Shown here: one piece after another, positions 36,601 through 47,400 of the stretch
How the letters are laid out: each line of letters opens with the position of its first letter
Position numbering within the stretch: position 1 is the first letter of the stretch
Source of the DNA: Mycobacterium sp. IS-836
GTDB lineage: Bacteria; Actinomycetota; Actinomycetes; Mycobacteriales; Mycobacteriaceae
Assembly: GCF_001954275.1 (NCBI RefSeq)
Contig: NZ_MBEU01000083.1
Coordinates: 36,396 to 100,395 of the forward strand
Direction of reading: 5' to 3'
Length of the DNA stretch: 64,000 nucleotides
The notes under the pieces: model-generated
What the model saw: only the letters and a program-made list of their open reading frames with translations
Databases searched by the model: none
Told to the model about the DNA's origin: nothing
Made by a program: the position numbers and the translations under genes

Positions 36601-39600
36601 ACGGCGATCACTATCGCGCTCCGTCGGGTGCGGTGGAGGAGATCCTGGCCGGCATCTACGCCCAGGTATTGGGGCTCGAGCGCGTGGGTGTCGACGACTC
36701 GTTCTTCGAGCTGGGTGGGGATTCGCTTTCGGCGATGCGGGTGATCGCGGCGGCGAATAAGTCGTTGGATGCCGGGCTTGCGGTGCGTGTCTTGTTCGAG
36801 GCGCCGACGGTGGCGCAGTTGGCCCTGCGTGTCGGCGCCGAAGGGGATCGGCTGGAGCCGTTGGTGGCCGGGGAGCGGCCGGCGGTGGTGCCGTTGTCGT
36901 TCACCCAGAACCGGTTGTGGTTCTTGGACCAATTGCACGGTCCCTCACCGGTTTACAACATGGCGGTGGCCCTGCGGCTGCGCGGTCGGCTCGATGCCGA
37001 CGCGCTGAGTTCGGCGTTGGCCGATGTGGTGGCCCGCCATGAGAGCCTGCGCACCGTGTTCGTCGCGCCGCAGGGCGCACCGCAGCAGGTCGTGATGCCG
37101 GCTGAGCGGGCCGACTTCGGCTGGGATGTCGTCGACGCCGTGGGCTGGTCGGAAGGCCGGCTGCGGGACGCCATCGAGGAGATGGCGGCCCACGCGTTCG
37201 ATTTGGCGGACGCGATTCCGTTGCGGGCGCGGCTTTTCCGCATGGGCGAGGACGAGCATGTGCTGGCCGCGGTGGTGCATCACATCGCTGCCGACGGACT
37301 CTCGGTCGGCCCGCTGGTGCGCGATCTGGGCGTGGCCTACGCGAGCCGCGCGGTGGGGCAGGCTCCGGGGTGGATGCCGTTGCCGGTGCAGTACGTCGAT
37401 TACACGCTGTGGCAGCGTGCGCAATTCGGTGAGCTCGACGACAGCGAGAGCCGGATCGGCGCGCAATTGGCGTACTGGGAGGGCGCTTTGGCGGGAATGC
37501 CGGAGCGCCTTGCATTGCCGACCGATCGGCCCTATCCGCCGGTGGCCGATTACCGCGGGGCCACGGTTGCGGTGGAGTGGCCCGTCGAGGTGCAGCAGCA
37601 GCTGCGCCGCGTGGCGGCGGAACACAACGCGACCAGCTTCATGGTGATGCAGGCCGCGCTGGCGGTGCTGCTGGCGAAGATCAGCGCGACAAGCGATGTG
37701 GCCGTGGGATTCCCGATCGCCGGACGCCGCGACACCGCACTGGATGACTTGGTCGGTTTCTTCGTCAACACCCTGGTGTTGCGCCTCGATGTGGCCGGGG
37801 ACCCGACCGTAGCCGAGGTTCTGGCGCAGGTGCGTGCGCGCAGCCTGGCCGCCTATGAGCATCAGGATGTGCCGTTCGAGGTGTTGGTCGAGCGGCTCAA
37901 CCCGGCCCGCTCCCTGGCACATCATCCGTTGGTTCAGGTGATGCTGGCCTGGCAGAACTGGCAGCAAGGCGATCCCACCGCCGGAGTGGCGTTGGGTGAT
38001 CTCGAGGTCAGCCCGCTGCGGGCGGATACCCATAGCGCCCGTGTGGATTTGACGTTTTCGTTGGCCGAACGCTGGACGGACACTGGCGAGCCCGCCGGGA
38101 TCGGTGGTGAGGTGGAGTTTCGCACCGACGTCTTCGACGCGGCCAGCATCGAAACCCTCATCGAGCGGCTGCGGCGGGTCTTGGTGGCGATCACCGCCGA
38201 CCCGGCACGGCGGCTCTCCTCGGTCGATGTGCTCGATGCCGGGGAGCAGGCCCGCCTGGATGGCTGGGCCAACCGCGCGGCGCTGACCCAACCCGCGACC
38301 TCCGCGGTGTCGATTCCGGCGGTGTTCGCCGCGCAGGTGGCCCGCGCCCCCGAGGCGGTCGCCATCAGCTTCGAGGGACTTCCGATGACGTACCGGGAGG
38401 TTGACGAGGCGTCGAATCGGTTGGCGCACTTGCTGATTGGCCAGGGCGTAGGCCCGGGGCAGCGGGTGGCGCTGCTGTTTTCCCGCTCGGCCGAGGCGAT
38501 CGTGTCGATCCTGGCGGTGCTGAAAACCGGTGCGGCCTATGTGCCGATCGACCCGGCGGTGCCGGACGCTCGGATGCAGTTCGTGCTCGGCGATGCCGCG
38601 CCCGTCGCCGCGATCACCACCGCCGCACACGCCGACCGGCTGGCCGGGCAGCCGCTGCCGGTGATCGACGTCGACGACCCGCGGATCGCCGCCCAGCCGA
38701 ACACACCGCTGCCGGCCCCGGCCCCCGACGAGATCGCCTACCTGATCTACACCTCGGGCACCACCGGAGTTCCCAAGGGGGTGGCCGTCGCCCATCGCAA
38801 CGTGACCCAGCTACTCGAGGCTTTGGACGCCGACCTGGGGCTCTCGCCCGGGCAGGTGTGGACGCAATGCCACTCGCTGGCGTTCGACTTCTCGGTGTGG
38901 GAGATCTTCGGCGCGCTCTTGCACGGTGGGCGGCTGGTGGTGGTGCCCGAATCGGTGGTTCGCTCGCCGGGGCACTTGCACGCCTTGCTCATTCGCGAAC
39001 AGGTCAGCGTGTTGAGCCAGACCCCGTCGGCGTTTTACGCGCTGCAAACGGTCGACGCGCAATCTCCGGAGCTGGGCGACCAACTCAAGCTCGAGACGGT
39101 TGTGTTCGGCGGTGAAGCGCTGGAGCCGCAGCGCGTTGGGACCTGGTTGGACAATCACCAGGGCCTGCCGCGCCTGATCAATATGTACGGCATTACCGAG
39201 ACGACGGTGCACGCGTCGTTCCGCGAGGTCATTCACAGCGATGTCGACAGCGCGGCAAGTCCTATCGGGGTGCCGTTGGCGCATCTGGGCTTTTTCGTGC
39301 TCGACGGCTGGTTGCGACCGGTGCCCGCCGGGGTGGTCGGGGAATTGTATGTGGCCGGTGCCGGGTTGGCGTATGGCTATGTGGGCCGCGCGGGGTTGAC
39401 CGGATCGCGGTTTGTGGCTTGCCCATTCGTCGGCGCCGGCGCGCCAGGAACACGTATGTATCGCACCGGCGATGTGGTGTGTTGGGGTTCCGACGGGCAG
39501 TTGCGGTATCTGGGGCGCGCCGACGAGCAGGTCAAGATCCGCGGCTATCGCATCGAGCTCGGTGAAGTGCAGGCCGCGCTGGCCGCGGTGGACGGGGTGC

Positions 39601-41441
39601 AGCAGGCGGTGGTGATCGCCCGCGAGGACCGACCCGGTGACAAGCGATTGGTCGGGTACGTGACCGGGACCGCGGATCCGGCGGCGGCGCGCGCGAAGCT
39701 GGGCGAGCGGTTGCCCGAATACATGGTGCCGGCCGCGGTGGTGGTGGTCGATGCCCTGCCGATGACGGTCAACGGCAAGCTCGACAAGCGTGCGCTGCCG
39801 GCGCCGGAGTATCAGGACGCCGGCGGTTACCGGGCTCCGGCCACCCTCACCGAGGAGATCGTCGCGGGGATCTATGCCCGGGTGCTCGGGCTGGAGCGGG
39901 TCGGGGTCGACGAGTCGTTCTTCGAGCTCGGCGGGGATTCACTGTCGGCGATGCGGGTGATCGGCGCGATCAATTCCGCTCTGGACGCCGGACTTTCGGT
40001 GCGTGCCCTGTTCGAGGGGCCCACGGTCGCGCAGCTGACGCCCCGCATCGGTGCGGGCGGGGACGGGCTGGAGCCGTTGGTGGCCGTCGACCGGCCGGCG
40101 ATGATCCCGCTGTCGTTCGCCCAAAACCGGTTGTGGTTCCTCGACCAGATGCAGGGGCCGTCCCCGCTCTACAACATGGCGGTGGCGTTGCGGCTGTGCG
40201 GGCGCCTCGACGCCGACGCGTTGGGTGCGGCCCTCGCCGACGTGATCGGCCGCCACGAGAGCCTGCGCACGCTGTTCCCGGCGGTTGACGGAACCCCCCA
40301 GCAGTTGGTTATTCCGGTGGAGCGGGCCGATTTTGGTTGGGACGTGGTCGAGGCGACGGACTGGCCGGAAAGCCGGCTGCGGGAGGCCGTCGGCGCCGCG
40401 GCACGGTATGCATTCGACCTCGCCGCCGAAATCCCTTTGCGGGCAATGCTTTTCCGGGTAGCGGATGACGAACACGTGCTGGTGGCCGTGGTACACCACA
40501 TTGCCTCCGACGGGTTGTCGGTTGGCCCGCTGGTGCGTGACCTGGGCGTGGCGTATGCCAGCCGCTGCGAGGGAGAAGCCCCCGACTGGGCGCCGCTGCC
40601 GGTGCAATACGTCGACTACACGCTGTGGCAGCGCGAGCAGCTCGGTGAGCTGACCGATCCGCACAGCCGCATCGCCGCGCAGGTGGCCTATTGGGAGGAC
40701 GCCCTGGCCGGGATCCCCGAGCAGTTGCAGCTTCCCACCGACCGGCCCTATCCGGCGGTTGCCGATCAGCGCGGCGCCCGTGTCGAGGTGGACTGGCCGG
40801 CCGACTTGCAGCAGCGGGTGCGTGAGGTGGCGCGCGAGCACGGCGCGACGAGCTTCATGGTGGTGCAAGCCGCGCTGGCGGTGCTGCTGTCCAAGCTCAG
40901 CGGAAGCAGCGATGTCGCAATCGGTTTCCCGATAGCCGGGCGTCGCGATCCCGCGCTGACCGACTTGGTCGGTTTCTTCGTCAACACCTTGGTGCTGCGC
41001 GTCGATCTGGCCGGGGACCCCACCGTCGAGGAATTGCTCGACCAGGTGCGCGAGCGCAGCCTGGCCGCCTACGAGCACCAAGACGTGCCCTTCGAGGTGC
41101 TTGTCGAGCGGCTGAACCCCACCCGAAGCCTGAGTCATCACCCGCTGATCCAGGTGGCGTTGGCCTGGCAGAACCTTGCCGGGCAGGACAACGATCCCGC
41201 GGCCGCGTGGGCGCTGGGTGATCTACGGGTTACGCAGGTTCCGGCCGAGGCCGACACCGCTCGCATGGATCTGGTGTTCGGCTTGGCCGAGCGTTGGACC
41301 GAGTCCGGTGAGCCCGCCGGGATCGGCGGGGAAGTGGAGTTTCGCACCGACGTGTTCGACGCGGCCAGCATCGAGATGCTGATCGAGCGGTTGCGGCGGG
41401 TGATCGTGGCCATGACCGCCGATCTCGAAGGGCAGTCATGA
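30615..41441 (+). CDS. NRPS2: C-A-T-C-A-T-C-A-T-C elongation synthetase
   Basis: A 3608-residue protein with three full modules and a closing condensation domain. Order: C1 about 5-425 (H136-H-I-V-V-D-G, of the kind that accepts a D-residue donor, fitting its place after the NRPS1 epimerase); A1 445-935; T1 S987; C2 1035-1470 (H1172); A2 1515-1985; T2 S2037; C3 2088-2520 (H2222); A3 2570-3050; T3 S3109; C4 3158-3600 (H3294). Selectivity residues read as D-V-W-S-V-A-M-V-H (A1), D-V-W-G-I-A-A-V-Y (A2) and D-F-W-S-V-G-M-V-H (A3), the last close to the threonine code. No epimerase domain is present. The first 14 bases overlap NRPS1. The protein ends just after C4, so the A-T partner of that domain lies on NRPS3, whose ATG overlaps the stop (ATGA). 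Confidence 0.93.
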   Translation: MRIADVLPLTPLQQGLLFHASTALGSDDLYAVQLDITVTGPLDPHRLRDAVQAMANRHPNLAARFSEQFDQPVQIIPADPEVPWRYVELDGDDGDDIERLCAVERASVCELGTELPFRAALIRTAADRHRFVLTFHHIVVDGWSLPIVLQEIFASYHRQRLPAAAPYRRFVTWLADQDFASAHAAWREAFAGFDTPTLVGGPNPLRLGRRSVASFRVAEETTKAIGELARSCHTTANVVLQGAWAQLLTLLTGRHDVAFGITVSGRPPDVLGADSMVGLLINTVPMRARITAATTTADLLEQLRTTHGNTLDHQHLALREIHRATGHDQLFDTLFAFENYPLDTDGLLGVDGLAVTEFTNHEYNHYPLAVQVSPGSELRLRVEFDTDVFDASTIDTLIERLQRILATMTTDPARRLSSTDLLDEPERARLDAWANRGVLTGPAKSTESIPALFAAQAARAPEAVALTFDGRGMTYRELDEASNRLARLLIGQGAGPGERVALLSSRSAEAIVAILAVLKTGAAYVPIDPAVPAARMEFVLGDAAPAVAITTGELAERLAGSGLPVVDLDDPRIRSQPATALPAPDAEDVAYLIYTSGTTGVPKGVAISHRNVTELLDATRDRLEMAERVWSQWHSLAFDVSVWEMWGALLHGGRLVVVPESVARSPEDFLALLAAERVSVLSQTPSAFYALQTAEALAPELGRQLSLEVVVFAGEALEPQRLRAWRGNHQGLPRLINMYGTTETTVHASFREIVGDDVDGNVSPIGVPLANLGFFVLDGWLRPAPAGVVGELYVAGSGVGYGYLRRAGLTASRFVACPFGGPAARMYRTGDLVCWGADGQLRYLGRADEQVKIRGFRIELGEVRAALAGVDGVEQAVVIAREDRPGDKRLVGYVTGSVEPATARARLAERLPEYMVPAAVVVLDALPLTVNGKLDKRALPAPEYSDADRYRAPATVAEETLAGIYAQVLGLDRVGVDESFFDLGGDSLLAMRVIAAANKSLDAGLSVRDLFEAPTVAQLAPRVGAEGNRLEPLVATPRPAVIPLSFAQSRLWFLDQLEGPSPVYNMAVALRLGGRLDADALGAALADVVGRHESLRTLFAAPDGVPRQLIAPAERADFGWQIIDATDWPESRLNGAVDEAVRSGFDLGAEIPLRARLFHVADDEHVLVAVVHHIAADGLSVRPLVSDLGQAYASRSMGQAPDWAPLPVQYVDYTLWQRQQLGDFDDGQSRIAAQLAYWEDALAGLPERLQLPTDRPYPPVADYRGAKVAVNWPAELQQQIARVAREHDATGFMVVQAALAALLSKLSASSDVAVGFPIAGRRDPALDDLVGFFVNTLVLRVDLAGDPTAADLVDQVRQRSLAAYEHQDVPFEVLVERLNPSRSLTHSPLIQVVLAWQHDEPATLNLGDLRITPLPVDTHTARMDLTFSLAEHWTDSGEPAGIGGDIEFRTDVFDAASIEALVERLRRVLVAMTTDPKRRLSSVNLLDAGERARLDEIGNRSVLSAGESSSVSIPELFAAQVARAPDAAALSCGEHSWTYRELDVASNRLAHLLSGHGAGPGESVALLFSRSAEAIVAILAVLKTGAAYVPIDPALPVARIGFMVADAAPAAAITTAEFADRLRGHEVAVIDIGDPRIRAQPDTALRAPAGDDIAYLIYTSGTTGVPKGVAVTHRNVTQLVEKLHADLPPGPGQVWSQWHSYSFDVSVWEIFGALLHGGRLAVVPEAVARSPEDFHALLVAENVSVLGQTPSAVGMLSPEGLDSTALIVAGEACPTELVDRWAPGRVMINAYGPTEATVYAAMSAPLAAGSGVAPIGSPVPGAASFVLDEWLRPVPAGVVGELYVAGRGVACGYVRRAGLTASRFVACPFGGAGTRMYRTGDLVRWGADGQLQYLGRVDDQVKIRGYRIELGEVQAALAAADGVEQAAVIAREDRQGDKRLVGYVTGAVEPTRLRATLADQLPPYMVPAAIVVVDALPLTVNGKLDKRALPAPEYRDGDHYRAPSGAVEEILAGIYAQVLGLERVGVDDSFFELGGDSLSAMRVIAAANKSLDAGLAVRVLFEAPTVAQLALRVGAEGDRLEPLVAGERPAVVPLSFTQNRLWFLDQLHGPSPVYNMAVALRLRGRLDADALSSALADVVARHESLRTVFVAPQGAPQQVVMPAERADFGWDVVDAVGWSEGRLRDAIEEMAAHAFDLADAIPLRARLFRMGEDEHVLAAVVHHIAADGLSVGPLVRDLGVAYASRAVGQAPGWMPLPVQYVDYTLWQRAQFGELDDSESRIGAQLAYWEGALAGMPERLALPTDRPYPPVADYRGATVAVEWPVEVQQQLRRVAAEHNATSFMVMQAALAVLLAKISATSDVAVGFPIAGRRDTALDDLVGFFVNTLVLRLDVAGDPTVAEVLAQVRARSLAAYEHQDVPFEVLVERLNPARSLAHHPLVQVMLAWQNWQQGDPTAGVALGDLEVSPLRADTHSARVDLTFSLAERWTDTGEPAGIGGEVEFRTDVFDAASIETLIERLRRVLVAITADPARRLSSVDVLDAGEQARLDGWANRAALTQPATSAVSIPAVFAAQVARAPEAVAISFEGLPMTYREVDEASNRLAHLLIGQGVGPGQRVALLFSRSAEAIVSILAVLKTGAAYVPIDPAVPDARMQFVLGDAAPVAAITTAAHADRLAGQPLPVIDVDDPRIAAQPNTPLPAPAPDEIAYLIYTSGTTGVPKGVAVAHRNVTQLLEALDADLGLSPGQVWTQCHSLAFDFSVWEIFGALLHGGRLVVVPESVVRSPGHLHALLIREQVSVLSQTPSAFYALQTVDAQSPELGDQLKLETVVFGGEALEPQRVGTWLDNHQGLPRLINMYGITETTVHASFREVIHSDVDSAASPIGVPLAHLGFFVLDGWLRPVPAGVVGELYVAGAGLAYGYVGRAGLTGSRFVACPFVGAGAPGTRMYRTGDVVCWGSDGQLRYLGRADEQVKIRGYRIELGEVQAALAAVDGVQQAVVIAREDRPGDKRLVGYVTGTADPAAARAKLGERLPEYMVPAAVVVVDALPMTVNGKLDKRALPAPEYQDAGGYRAPATLTEEIVAGIYARVLGLERVGVDESFFELGGDSLSAMRVIGAINSALDAGLSVRALFEGPTVAQLTPRIGAGGDGLEPLVAVDRPAMIPLSFAQNRLWFLDQMQGPSPLYNMAVALRLCGRLDADALGAALADVIGRHESLRTLFPAVDGTPQQLVIPVERADFGWDVVEATDWPESRLREAVGAAARYAFDLAAEIPLRAMLFRVADDEHVLVAVVHHIASDGLSVGPLVRDLGVAYASRCEGEAPDWAPLPVQYVDYTLWQREQLGELTDPHSRIAAQVAYWEDALAGIPEQLQLPTDRPYPAVADQRGARVEVDWPADLQQRVREVAREHGATSFMVVQAALAVLLSKLSGSSDVAIGFPIAGRRDPALTDLVGFFVNTLVLRVDLAGDPTVEELLDQVRERSLAAYEHQDVPFEVLVERLNPTRSLSHHPLIQVALAWQNLAGQDNDPAAAWALGDLRVTQVPAEADTARMDLVFGLAERWTESGEPAGIGGEVEFRTDVFDAASIEMLIERLRRVIVAMTADLEGQS

Positions 41442-44400
41442 GCGCCCGTTCGGGGCAGCGATTATCGGCGATCGATCTGCTCGATGAGGACGAGTTCGCC
41501 CAGCTGGATGTGTGGGGCAACAGGGCCGCATTGACCCGGCCGCCGACGGCGGCGTCGTCGATTCCTGCGTTGTTCGCCGTTCATGTGGCGCGCACGCCGG
41601 ACGCGGCGGCGGTGACTTTCGACGGCCGCACCATGACGTATCGCGAGTTAGACGAGGCGTCGAATCGGTTGGCGCACTTGCTTTCTGGCCACGGTGCGCG
41701 GCTCGGGCAGTGCGTCGTGCTGCTACTGCCGCGGTCGGAACGGGCGATCGTGGCGCTCCTGGGGGTATTGAAGACGGGGGCGGCCTACGTGCCGATCGAC
41801 CCGGTGGTGCCCGACGCCCGGGTGCAGTTCGTGCTCGGCGATGCCGCGCCCGTGGCCGCGATCACCACCGCCGGGCTGATCGGCCGGTTGGACGGGCATG
41901 ACGTCCCGGTCATCGACGTCAACGACCCGCGCATCGCCGCCCAGCCCACTACGGCGCTGCCGACGCCGGCACCGACGGCCGGGGATTTCGCGTACCTGAT
42001 CTACACCTCCGGCACCACGGGCGTGCCCAAAGGGGTTGCGACCACCCACAGCAACGTGACGGAACTGTTGTCCACGCTGGATGGCGGTCTGCCGGCGCCT
42101 GGCGTGTGGGCGCTGTGTCACTCCTTGGCGTTTGACGTGTCGGTGTGGGAGATCTTCGGTGCGCTGCTACGTGGCGGGCGAGTGGTGGTGGCGTCCGAAG
42201 AGGTGACCGCCTCGCCCGACGACTTCCACGCGTTGCTGGTTGCCGAGCGGGTCAGCGTGTTGACCCAAACCCCAACCGCGGTGGCGGCGTTGTCACCGGA
42301 GGGCGTGGAGTCGGCGTTGGTCATGGGCGGTGAGGCCTGCCCGGCCGAAGTGGTGGATCGATGGGCGCCGGGGCGGGTGATGGTCAACGGCTACGGCCCC
42401 ACCGAGACCACGATGTGCGTGTCGATCAGCGCACCGCTGAAGGCGGGATCGGGGACGCCGCCAATCGGTTCGCCGGTCGATGGGGCGGCGTTGTTCGTCC
42501 TCGACGGGAAGTTGCGGCCCGTGCCCACCGGGGTGGTCGGGGAACTCTACGTGGCCGGCACCGGCGTGGCCGCCGGCTATGTCGGTCGCGCCGGATTGAC
42601 GGCGACCCGGTTTGTGGCCTGCCCCTTCGGCGGTCCGGGGATGCGGATGTATCGCACCGGCGATCGCGTGCGCTGGGGCACCGACGGGCAGCTGCAGTAT
42701 GTGGGGCGCGCCGACGAACAGGTCAAGATTCGCGGCTATCGCATAGAGCTCGGCGAAGTGCAAGCCGCCCTCGCCGCCGTTGATGGGGTGGAGCAGGCGG
42801 TCGTCATCGCCCGCGAGGACCGCCCCGGCGACAAGCGCCTGGTCGGTTATGTCATCGGGACGGCGAACCCGGTCGAGATCCGCGCGGTGCTGTCCGAGCG
42901 GCTCCCGGTCTACATGGTCCCCACGGCGGTCATCGCGATCGACGCGCTGCCGCTGACTTCCAACGGCAAGCTGGACACCCGGGCGCTTCCGGCGCCGGAA
43001 TACCAGGACGGCGATCACTTCCGCGCCCCGAGCGGCCCGGTCGAGGAGACCCTGGCCGGTGTCTTTGCCCAGGTGCTCGGTCTGGCGCGGGTCGGGGCCG
43101 ACGAGTCGTTCTTCGATCTGGGCGGGGACAGCATTTCGGCGATGCGCCTGATCGCCGCGATCAACACCGCCCTGGATGCCGGCCTCGCGGTGCGCACGGT
43201 GTTCGAGGCGCCGACGGTCGCCCAGTTGGCGCCCCGGATCGGTGTCGACGGCGAGGGGCCCGAGCCGTTGGTGGCCGGCCCGCGCCCCGCGGTCCTGCCG
43301 CTGTCGTTCGCCCAGTCCCGGTTGTGGTTCCTGGACCAGCTGGAGGGACCGTCACCGACCTACAACATCGGGGTGGCGTTGCGGCTGCGCGGCGAGTTTG
43401 ACGTCGACGCGTTGGGCGCGGCGCTCGGCGATGTGGTGGGCCGCCATGAAAGTCTGCGCACGCTGTTCGCGGCGCCCGACGGCATGCCCGAGCAGGTGGT
43501 CGTTCCCGTCGAGCGGGCCGATTTTGGTTGGGACGTCGTCGACGCCGCCGACTGGTCGGCTAGCCGCCTGGATGAGGCCATCGGCGGGGCGGCACGTCAC
43601 CCCTTCGATCTAGCCTCCGAGATCCCTTTGCGGGCAAGGCTTTTCCGCGTCGCCGAGGACGAACACGTCTTGGTGGCCGCGATGCACCACATCGCCGCCG
43701 ACGGGTTGTCGGTGACCCCGCTGGTGCGGGATCTCGGTGTCGCCTATGCCAGTCGAAGTGCCGGACAGGCGCCCGAGTGGGCGCCGCTGCCGGTGCAGTA
43801 CGCCGATTACACGTTGTGGCAGCGCGACCAGCTCGGTGAGCTGAGCGACCCGGACAGCCGCATCGCCGCGCAGCTGGAATTCTGGCTGGCCGCCCTGGCC
43901 GGGATGCCCGAACGCCTGGCGCTGCCCACCGACCGGCCCTACCCGCCGGTGGCCGACCACCGCGGCGCCAGTGTGAAGGTCGACTGGCCGGTCGAGCTGC
44001 AGCAGCAGGTCACCCGGCTGGCCCGTGAGCACAGTGCGACCAGCTTCATGGTGATGCAGGCCGCCCTGGCCGTGTTGCTGTCCAAACTCAGCGCCAGCCC
44101 CGATGTGGCGGTGGGATTCCCCATCGCCGGCCGGCGAGACACCGCGCTCGACGAGCTGGTCGGCTTTTTCGTCAACACGTTGGTGCTGCGGGTCGACCTG
44201 ACCGGCGATCCCACCGTCGCCGAGGTGTTGGCGCAGGTGCGCCAGCGCAGCCTGGCCGCCTACGAACATCAGGACGTGCCGTTCGAGGTGCTGGTGGAGC
44301 GGCTCAACCCCACCCGGTCGCTGACCCATCACCCGCTGGTTCAGGTGTTGTTGGCGTGGCAGAACAACGAGCCCGCGAAGCTGAGTTTGGGTGACGTGCA

Positions 44401-47400
44401 GGCCACCCCGTTGCCGGTGGACACCCAGAGCGCCCGCACCGACCTGACGTTCTCGTTGGCCGAACGCTGGACCGAGGACAGCCAGCCCGCCGGGATCGGT
44501 GGTGAGGTGGAGTTTCGCACCGACGTGTTCGACGCGTCGAGCATCGAGGCGTTGATCGAGCGGCTGCGGCGCGTGCTGGTGGCGATCACCGCCGATCCCG
44601 CCCGCCGGTTGTCGTCGGTGGATGTGCTCGATGCCGGTGAGTACGCCCGCCTGGACACGTGGGGCAACCGTGCCGTGCTGACCGAGGCGGCCCCGCCCGC
44701 GGCGTCGATTCCGGTGCTGTTCGCCGCGCAGGCGGCGCGAGCCCCGGAGGCGGTGGCGATCACCTGTGGGGATCGCAGCATGACCTACCGCGAGGTCGAT
44801 GAGGCGTCGAATCGGTTGGCGCGCTTGCTGATCGGACAGGGCGCCGGCCCGGGCGAGTGCGTGGCGCTGCTATTTGCTCGTTCCGCCGAGGCCGTCGTGT
44901 CGATCCTGGCGGTGCTGAAAACCGGGGCGGCGTATCTGGCCATCGACCCCTCGGCGCCGGCGGCGCGGATGGAGTTCATGCTCGACGACGCCGCGCCGAT
45001 CGCCGCGATCACCACCACCGAACTGTCCGCGCGGCTGGACGGATGCGGCCTTCCCGTCGTCGATGTCGACGACCTCCCCGCCGACGCCGAACCCGGCGCC
45101 GCGTTGCCGGGGCCGACCCCCGCCGACGTCGCCTACCTGATCTACACCTCGGGCACCACCGGCGTCCCCAAGGGGGTGGCCGTCGCCCACCGCAACGTGA
45201 CCCAGCTGCTGGAGTCTCTGGACCGCGACCTGTCGCCCGGTCAGGTGTGGACCCAATGCCACTCCCTGGCGTTCGACTTCTCGGTGTGGGAGATCTTCGG
45301 TGCACTGTTGCACGGCGGGCGCCTCGTCGTGGTGCCCGATTCGGTGGTGCGCTCGCCCGAAGACCTCCATGCCTTGCTCGTCAAAGAACAAGCCAACGTG
45401 TTGAGCCAGACCCCCTCGGCGTTTTATGCGCTGCAAACCGCCGACGCATTGCAGCCCGAGGTGGGGGACCAGCTCAAGCTCGACACCGTGGTCTTCGGCG
45501 GCGAGGCGCTGGAACCCCAGCGTCTGGCGACGTGGCTGCACCACCACTCGGGATCGCCGCGGCTGATCAACATGTATGGCATCACCGAGACGACGGTGCA
45601 CGCGTCGTTCCGGGAGGTCATCGACGCCGATGTCGACAGCAACGCCAGCCCGATCGGCGTACCGCTGGCACACCTCGGGTTCTTCGTGCTCGACGGCTGG
45701 TTGCGGCCGGTGCCCCCCGGGGTGGTCGGGGAGCTGTATGTGGCCGGTGGGGGGCTGGCGTACGGGTATGTCGGCCGGGCCGGATTGACGGCGACACGGT
45801 TTGTCGCCTGCCCCTTCGCCGGCGCGGGAGCGCCGGGAGCACGCATGTATCGCACCGGCGACCTGGTGTCGTGGGGTGCCGACGGACAACTGCGGTATCT
45901 GGGGCGTGCCGACGAGCAGGTCAAGATCCGCGGGTATCGCATCGAACTCGGCGAGGTGCAGGCGGCGCTGGCGGCGCAGCCCGGCGTGCAGCAGGCGGTG
46001 GTGATCGCCCGCGAGGACCGCCCCGGCGACAAGCGCCTGGTCGGGTACGTCACCGGCACCGCCGATCCGGCCGCGGCGCGCGCCGCACTGGCCGACCGGC
46101 TGCCGTCCTACATGGTGCCGACCGCGGTGCTGGTGATCGATGCCCTGCCGCTGACCGTCAACGGCAAACTCGACACCCGCGCCCTGCCCGCGCCGGAATA
46201 CCAGGAGGTCGATCACTACCGCGCCCCGGACGGCCCGGTTGAGGAGACCCTCGCCGGTATCTACGCCCAGGTGCTCGGGCTGGACCGGGTCGGCGCCGAC
46301 GAGTCGTTCTTCGAGCTGGGCGGCGACAGCATCCTGTCGATGCAAGTGGTGGCGCGGGCGCACGTGGCCGGCCTGGTGTGTCGGCCGCGCGACATCTTCG
46401 TCGAGCAGACCGTGGCCCGGCTGGCCCGGGTGGCACGCAAGGCCCCGTTGTTCTCCGTGACCATCGGCCCCGATCGCACCGCGGACGAGGGCGTCAAGCA
46501 TGTGGTAGCAACCCCGATCATGCGGTGGCTGAAGGGCCTGGGTGGCCCCGTCGAGCAGTTCAACCAGACGGCGGTGTTGCAGGCTCCAGCGGGCGTGACC
46601 GAGGCCGACGTGGTCGTCGTGCTGCAGGCGTTGCTGGACCGGCATCCCATGCTGCGGCTGCGCGTCGCCGACGACGGAGCCCGCGGCTGGTCGTTGACGG
46701 TGCTCGAGGCGGGATTGGTCCACGCGAGCGCGCACCTGCAATCCGTCGAGGCGCTCTCCGATGAAGCGGTGCTGCAGGCCCGGTCGAGGTTGAACCCGGC
46801 CGTCGGGGCGATGCTCAGCGCGTTGTGGGTGCCGTCGACCGGTCAGCTGGCGTTGCTGATCCACCATCTGGCCGTCGACGGGGTGTCGTGGCGGGTGCTG
46901 CTGACCGACCTGAACATCGCCTGGGTTCAGCATCGCGGGGGACAGCCGGTGGCCCTGTCGGCGGAAGGGACGTCGTTTGCCCGGTGGGCATCCCTCCTGG
47001 CCGAGCATGCGCACCGCCCGGAAGTCGTGGACCAGGCGGACGCTTGGCGGCGGGTGGCGACGATTCCGGCCGCGCTGCCCGCGGTGCGGCCCGCGGAGGA
47101 CACATTTGCCAGTGCCGGACGGTTGTCGGCGTCGCTCGATGTCGAGACCACCCGAGTGCTGCTCGGTGAGGCGCCGGCGGCGTTTCACGCCGGAGTGCAC
47201 GAGATCCTGTTGATCGCGTTCGGCCTGGCGTGGGCGCAGTTTTTGGGTACCGACGGCGCGCCGATCGGCATCGATGTGGAGGGCCACGGGCGGCACGAGG
47301 AGCTGGCCCCCGATCTTGACCTGTCGCGCACCGTCGGGTGGTTCACGACCATCTACCCGGTGGCGCTGGCGGTCGGTGGGGTGCCCTGGGCGCAGATCGT

